Source of the DNA: Propionivibrio sp.
GTDB lineage: Bacteria > Pseudomonadota > Gammaproteobacteria > Burkholderiales > Rhodocyclaceae
Assembly (NCBI GenBank): GCA_003249625.1
Contig: QKII01000312.1
Coordinates: 1-9,178, forward strand
Direction: 5' to 3'
Length of the DNA stretch: 9,178 nucleotides
Position 1 is the first letter of the stretch; every line of letters begins with the position of its first letter. Made by a program: the position numbers and the translations under genes. This document shows positions 6,593-9,178 of this stretch, piece after piece. The notes below the pieces were generated by a model. That model was given only the letters and a program-made list of their open reading frames with translations, was not told the origin of the DNA and did no database searches.

Positions 6593-8160
6593 ATGAACAT
6601 TCGAGAGAGCGTCCGGTTAAAGATTCTCGCAGCCATTGTTCCCGCACTACTCGTCACCCTGGTGGCCATGGCCTTTGCTCTTTATCAGCTTCACTCGGTC
6701 TCCAACGGTTTTATCCGCTTCATTGAGGAGGATGTCACGAAGCTGTATGAGTACGGCAATATGTACGAGGGCGCGATCAACGGTGGCCTGGCGATCCGAA
6801 ATTTGATCCTCGATCCCAAAGACGCCGCTGCGAAAGACAACCTCGCACAGGCAAATACGGTATTCAAGGGAGCACTCGATCGGGTCGCCGCGATGGCCGA
6901 GAAGGACTCGGAGGATGCCGAGCTTCTTGGCAAGATTGAAGGACGGCGGGAAATGCTGCAGGACTTGCGCGAAATGTACGTGGAAATCGCCGGAACGCTG
7001 GCGGATACAGGGGAACGCTTCGTTCGCGAGGAGGCCCCCTTGTGGCGCGACGTAAAAAGCGACTTGGGAACGCTGCACCAAGACGAGTATCAACGCTTTT
7101 CCGACATAAAGAATGAAATGGTCGCGCGCGCCAACACCGCGTTGCGAATCAGCATCGGCCTGTCCATCGTCGCGCTTTTGCTTGGCGGGATTCTGATCCT
7201 GTTCATTCTTGGACGGGTTCGCCGATCGCTGGTCGCTCTGCGTGATTCCATGCATTCGATTTCGGAGGGACACGCCGATCTGACGGCGCGCATCGAGGTT
7301 GGCAGCGAAGACGAGATCGGCCAGACCTCGCGGGCATTCAACAGTTTTCTGGAGAAGCTTCACAGCCTGGTTGGCGAGGCTCAAAGCGGCGTGGGCAAGG
7401 TGGCGGCGGAAATCAATCTTGTCAGCGCCCATATCCACGAGGTAACGCATGCCTCCAATACGCAGAGCAGTTCGGCGGGCCAGGCGTCGTCCTCGATGCA
7501 GCAACTTAATGTGCATATCGCCTCGGTGGCGGAAACAGCGGCCGATGTCCGCAATCTGGCAAAGGAAAGCGTGGTGCGGACGCAGTTCAGCGACCAGCAG
7601 ATGGTCGAGTTGACCGGCCAGATCGAGCAGGTGCAGATCGCCATCAACCACATTGAGGCCACGATCAGTACTTTCCTGAAGCACACGGCAGAAATCACCA
7701 GCATGACCGGCCAAGTGCGGGAAATCGCCGAGCAGACCAACCTGCTGGCGCTGAATGCGGCCATCGAAGCGGCTCGTGCAGGGGATCAGGGGCGCGGGTT
7801 CGCGGTCGTTGCCGATGAAGTACGCAAACTGGCGGAAAAGTCTGGCGAGTCGGCAAGCAGTATCAAGTCGATTACCAAGGTGCTGGAAGAACACTCGGGC
7901 AATGTCACCGTGGCCATCCAGAATGGAAACCAGGCAATCACCAGCAGTGCCGCCCGTCTGGCAGAAGCACGAAAGGCGCTGGAAGACGCCAAGCAGTCGA
8001 CCGAACGGTCCGGCAGCGGCGTCGACCGAATCGTCGATTTCGTCAACGAGCAACTGGGCTCAATACCCGGGACGCCGTACAGCAAATCTTCGCAGCGATC
8101 AAATCGATCGATGGCATGGCGTCACAACTGGATGGCTCGTTCGCACGCTTCCAGACCTGA
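6593..8160 (+). CDS. Methyl-accepting chemotaxis protein, frameshifted near C-terminus
   Basis: Transmembrane chemoreceptor signalling to CheA/CheW. ATG at 6593; a TGA lies four codons upstream in frame, and no Shine-Dalgarno is visible (CCCCCAAC precedes the ATG). Transmembrane helix 1 is at residues 11-31, a periplasmic helical ligand-binding region at 38-185 (probably four-helix bundle), helix 2 at 186-207, HAMP at about 208-262, then the cytoplasmic coiled coil. The conserved tip, [20 protein letters not shown] to EVRKLAE (377-415), is intact. After [10 protein letters not shown] (481-490) the frame loses homology; the frame starting at 8062 resumes with [18 protein letters not shown] and ends normally as SFARFQT with TGA at 8158-8160. 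Intact relatives have about 20 more residues at the junction, so a deletion that is not a multiple of three is likely. The uncorrected frame runs on to TAG 8513-8515 through non-coding DNA and into the tRNA. No C-terminal NWETF-type CheR tether. Ligand unknown; function is doubtful unless the shift is a sequencing error. Confidence 0.88.
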
Positions 8161-8475
8161 TCGTTCGGAACGAATCAAGCAACTCTTGATCTATCGAATA
8201 TTCGTCATTCCAGCGAAGGCCGCAAGAATAGGGAAAATTCAACGAACCAAACCCCGGCCTTTGTCTTGTTGGCAAATGATGAAGCATTCCCGACAGGAGC
8301 AACGGCAGTCGCCGGAGAAATTGGCCAAGCGGATCGGGCTATATTTTTCCAGCGCACGCTGGACCCGGTGGTCAGAAGATCTGCTGGAAGCAGTCGAGTC
8401 TTTCAGCCACCCCTCTGCCACACGGGTGACTTACCTATCGCAATGGCCACCATCGGCCGGAACTGGCCTGAAGAA
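8161..8475. other. Convergent intergenic region with palindromes and REP-like remnant
   Basis: This 315-bp stretch lies between the chemoreceptor stop and the tRNA 3' end. Three inverted repeats follow the stop codon closely: TCGTTCGGAACGA (8161-8173), ATCAAG/CTTGAT with a 5-nt loop (8174-8190) and CGAATATTCG (8195-8204). CGTCATTCCAGCGAAGGC (8203-8220), followed by GAAT, resembles a degenerate copy of the common proteobacterial repeat CGTCATTCCCGCGAAGGCGGGAATCC. CCAGC/GCTGG with a 4-nt loop lies at 8350-8363 but has no downstream T-run on either strand. I see no gene and no clear terminator here. Confidence 0.4.
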
Positions 8476-8784
8476 TGGTGCCCGGGACGGGAATCGAACC
8501 CGTACAGCCAAATAGCCGAGGGATTTTCATCACACCACGGCTTTCGCCGCCAGTTTTTCCACTGTTCGTGCGCTGGACTATGCCTTCACCTTGGCGCTTC
8601 ACGCTGTAGGTGCCCCCCGTCTAGTCTCTACACCTTCCCTTTTCAGGGCTTGGCTCGGCGTTGCCTCGGCGTCATTTAAGCGGCGCCAGGGGGTTCGCCG
8701 AGTTTGAGGGGATTCACACGGGCGTTTTCACTTCCCGGTGCTCAAATCTAAGTCCCTTGTGTCTACCAATTTCACCACCCGGGC
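8476..8784 (-). tRNA. trnL-UAA: tRNA-Leu(UAA), interrupted by a group I intron
   Basis: Exon 1 is 8784-8750 (35 nt) and exon 2 is 8527-8476 (52 nt, CCA encoded), giving an 87-nt mature class II tRNA. The acceptor GCCCGGG (8784-8778) pairs fully with CCCGGGC (8486-8480), followed by discriminator A and CCA. D arm GTG/CAC with loop AAATTGGTAGA. Anticodon stem AGGGA/TCCCT with loop CTTAAAA once spliced, so the anticodon is UAA at positions 34-36. The long variable arm is CGGC/GCTG with a six-base loop. T arm is ACGGG-TTCGATT-CCCGT. It decodes UUA, and UUG by wobble, so splicing should be essential unless another tRNA substitutes. It is transcribed towards the chemoreceptor gene. A TAGAAT -10 candidate lies 15 bp upstream. 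Confidence 0.97.
8528..8749 (-). ncRNA. Self-splicing group I intron (IC3-like) in tRNA-Leu(UAA) anticodon loop
   Basis: A 222-nt intron inserted after U34 and ending in G (omega-G, 8528). P1 is the short CUU (exon)/GAG (8743-8741) pairing with a U-G at the splice site, as in cyanobacterial tRNA-Leu introns. P2 is CACCGGG/CCCGUGUG with one bulge. P3 pairs CCCCUC (8711-8706) with GACGGGG (8621-8615). P4 is a perfect CUCGGCG (8702-8696)/CGCCGAG (8660-8654). P6 is CCCU-GAAA-AGGG (8648-8637). P7 is GACUA (8626-8622)/UAGUC (8580-8576). P8 is CACCU (8612-8608)/AGGUG (8591-8587). Two P9-region hairpins are CAGU/ACUG (8564-8551) and CGGC-GAAA-GCCG (8549-8538). Core strings such as GGTGTAGAGACTAGACGG and GGTGAAGGCATAGTCCAG match, from memory, the Azoarcus tRNA-Ile intron. 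No homing endonuclease ORF fits inside. Confidence 0.95.
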
Positions 8785-8798
8785 ACGGGCAGAGCGCA

Positions 8799-8804
8799 AT
8801 TCTA
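8799..8804 (-). promoter_or_regulatory. Candidate -10 element of tRNA-Leu promoter
   Basis: TAGAAT on the minus strand, 15 bp before the mature tRNA 5' end, is one mismatch from TATAAT and is followed by a G+C-rich stretch (GCGCTCTGCCCG), as is common for stringently controlled stable-RNA promoters. At 16-18 bp upstream no good -35 hexamer is present (the best is weak, ACATTC), so the call is tentative. Confidence 0.35.
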
Positions 8805-8844
8805 CCCGATACTGGTCTTACGAATGTTAACTCGATTCAATCCC

Positions 8845-9147
8845 TCAATTGAAATAGGCTGATTGGTCGTCAAAGCTCATCGAATGGAATTGGAATCTTT
8901 CGTTCGCCCAATCATCCTCGCCCCTTAAAATCTCATGCAGTTTTTCAGTTGTTGCCCGGCGTTTTCTGCTGGTAGCTGCCATCGCCTCCGAGTGAGCGAC
9001 GCTCCGTCTCCACACGTAAATGCCTGTATGGCGCCAACGATCATGGATTTGGCTCTTCCAATCATGTCCAGCGCAGGCAACATTTTCAGCGGGTAGTGGC
9101 GGGAGACTCGAGTACTTCGCGGATTCCTGCGTACAGGCTATCCTCAA
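8845..9147 (-). CDS. Doubtful small hypothetical ORF upstream of the tRNA
   Basis: An open frame of 100 codons from a TTG start, ending 60 bp before the tRNA. Its second half (from an internal ATG giving MAATSRKRRATTEKLHEI, through RGEDDWANERFQFHS, to the end) has a protein-like mix of charged residues. Third-position G+C is only about half, lower than the neighbouring genes. No family is recognised. The TTG start has no clear ribosome binding site; the internal ATG is preceded by GGAGG, but with only 2 nt spacing. It may be a remnant, a short accessory gene or chance. Confidence 0.22.
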   Translation of the reverse strand: MRIACTQESAKYSSLPPLPAENVACAGHDWKSQIHDRWRHTGIYVWRRSVAHSEAMAATSRKRRATTEKLHEILRGEDDWANERFQFHSMSFDDQSAYFN

Positions 9148-9172
9148 CCGGAACGAAGCGCTCGGCGTTCAT
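9086..9172 (-). pseudogene. Possible N-terminal remnant of an accessory gene
   Basis: ATG at 9172-9170 opens a 28-codon frame, MNAERFVPVEDSLYAGIREV followed by LES, before TGA at 9088-9086. Codon choice in the first 22 codons is G+C-rich at third positions, as in real genes here, then the frame degenerates. The opening loosely resembles the start of DUF1016/YhcG-type nuclease-like proteins (a helix beginning with x-IRE-x-LE), but this is a weak resemblance from a very short peptide. The upstream region lies outside the window, so a ribosome binding site cannot be checked. Confidence 0.22.
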
Positions 9173-9178
9173 CGCTGA

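Noticed and set aside
6647..8053. 468-codon open frame antisense to the chemoreceptor
   Set aside because: It is the mirror of a clearly recognisable MCP reading frame; its composition and lack of any family motif fit a shadow ORF.
8350..8363. CCAGC/GCTGG hairpin as a terminator for the tRNA or chemoreceptor
   Set aside because: The T-run precedes the stem on the plus strand and no T-run follows it on either strand.
8063..8515. Long C-terminal extension of the chemoreceptor in its original frame
   Set aside because: After the frameshift it runs through intergenic DNA and the antisense of the tRNA 3' half (giving the familiar spurious [10 protein letters not shown]), while the real MCP ending lies in another frame.
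8266..8679. Plus-strand ORF across the tRNA and intron
   Set aside because: It overlaps a well-supported structural RNA on the other strand and contains the typical antisense-tRNA peptide CPGRESNP.
8528..8749. Homing endonuclease gene inside the intron
   Set aside because: The 222-nt intron is fully used by the catalytic core and has no room for a LAGLIDADG or other endonuclease ORF.

Overview
The window looks like a chromosomal segment of a G+C-rich proteobacterium, most likely a betaproteobacterium near the Rhodocyclales. This placement is inferred. It rests on the style of the lipopolysaccharide-type glycosyltransferases, an E. coli-like Ppx, and a tRNA group I intron whose core closely resembles, from memory, the Azoarcus tRNA-Ile intron. 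No sequence here fixes the species.

Layout. From 1 to 4430 five genes lie head to tail on the minus strand with overlapping or nearly touching ends. In order of transcription they are an ELM1/GtrOC1-type putative glycosyltransferase, a GT4 glycosyltransferase, two tandem paralogous GT-A-like glycosyltransferases, and a second ELM1-type gene cut by the left window edge. They read as one surface-glycan assembly operon. Upstream of it (4599-6188, minus) is ppx, exopolyphosphatase, with a PhoB-type promoter candidate in its leader. A 404-bp divergent intergenic region (6189-6592) holds that promoter, a 38-nt near-perfect hairpin and a possible decayed coding fragment. On the plus strand follows a methyl-accepting chemotaxis protein (from 6593) whose C-terminus is broken: the reading frame shifts near 8062 and about 20 residues seem to be missing. 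Its natural stop appears to be 8158-8160.

The most notable item is at 8476-8784 on the minus strand: a tRNA-Leu(UAA) gene interrupted between U34 and A35 of its anticodon by a complete, ORF-less, 222-nt group I intron. Both splice sites, P1 (CUU/GAG), P2, P3, P4, P6, P7, P8, P9 and the terminal omega-G can be read directly. The last 390 bp (8785-9178) hold a tRNA promoter candidate and short, poorly supported minus-strand reading frames that look like remnants of an accessory gene.

How the genes work together: the operon probably builds part of an outer-membrane glycan. ppx degrades polyphosphate and may respond to phosphate. The chemoreceptor and the tRNA are functionally unrelated neighbours.
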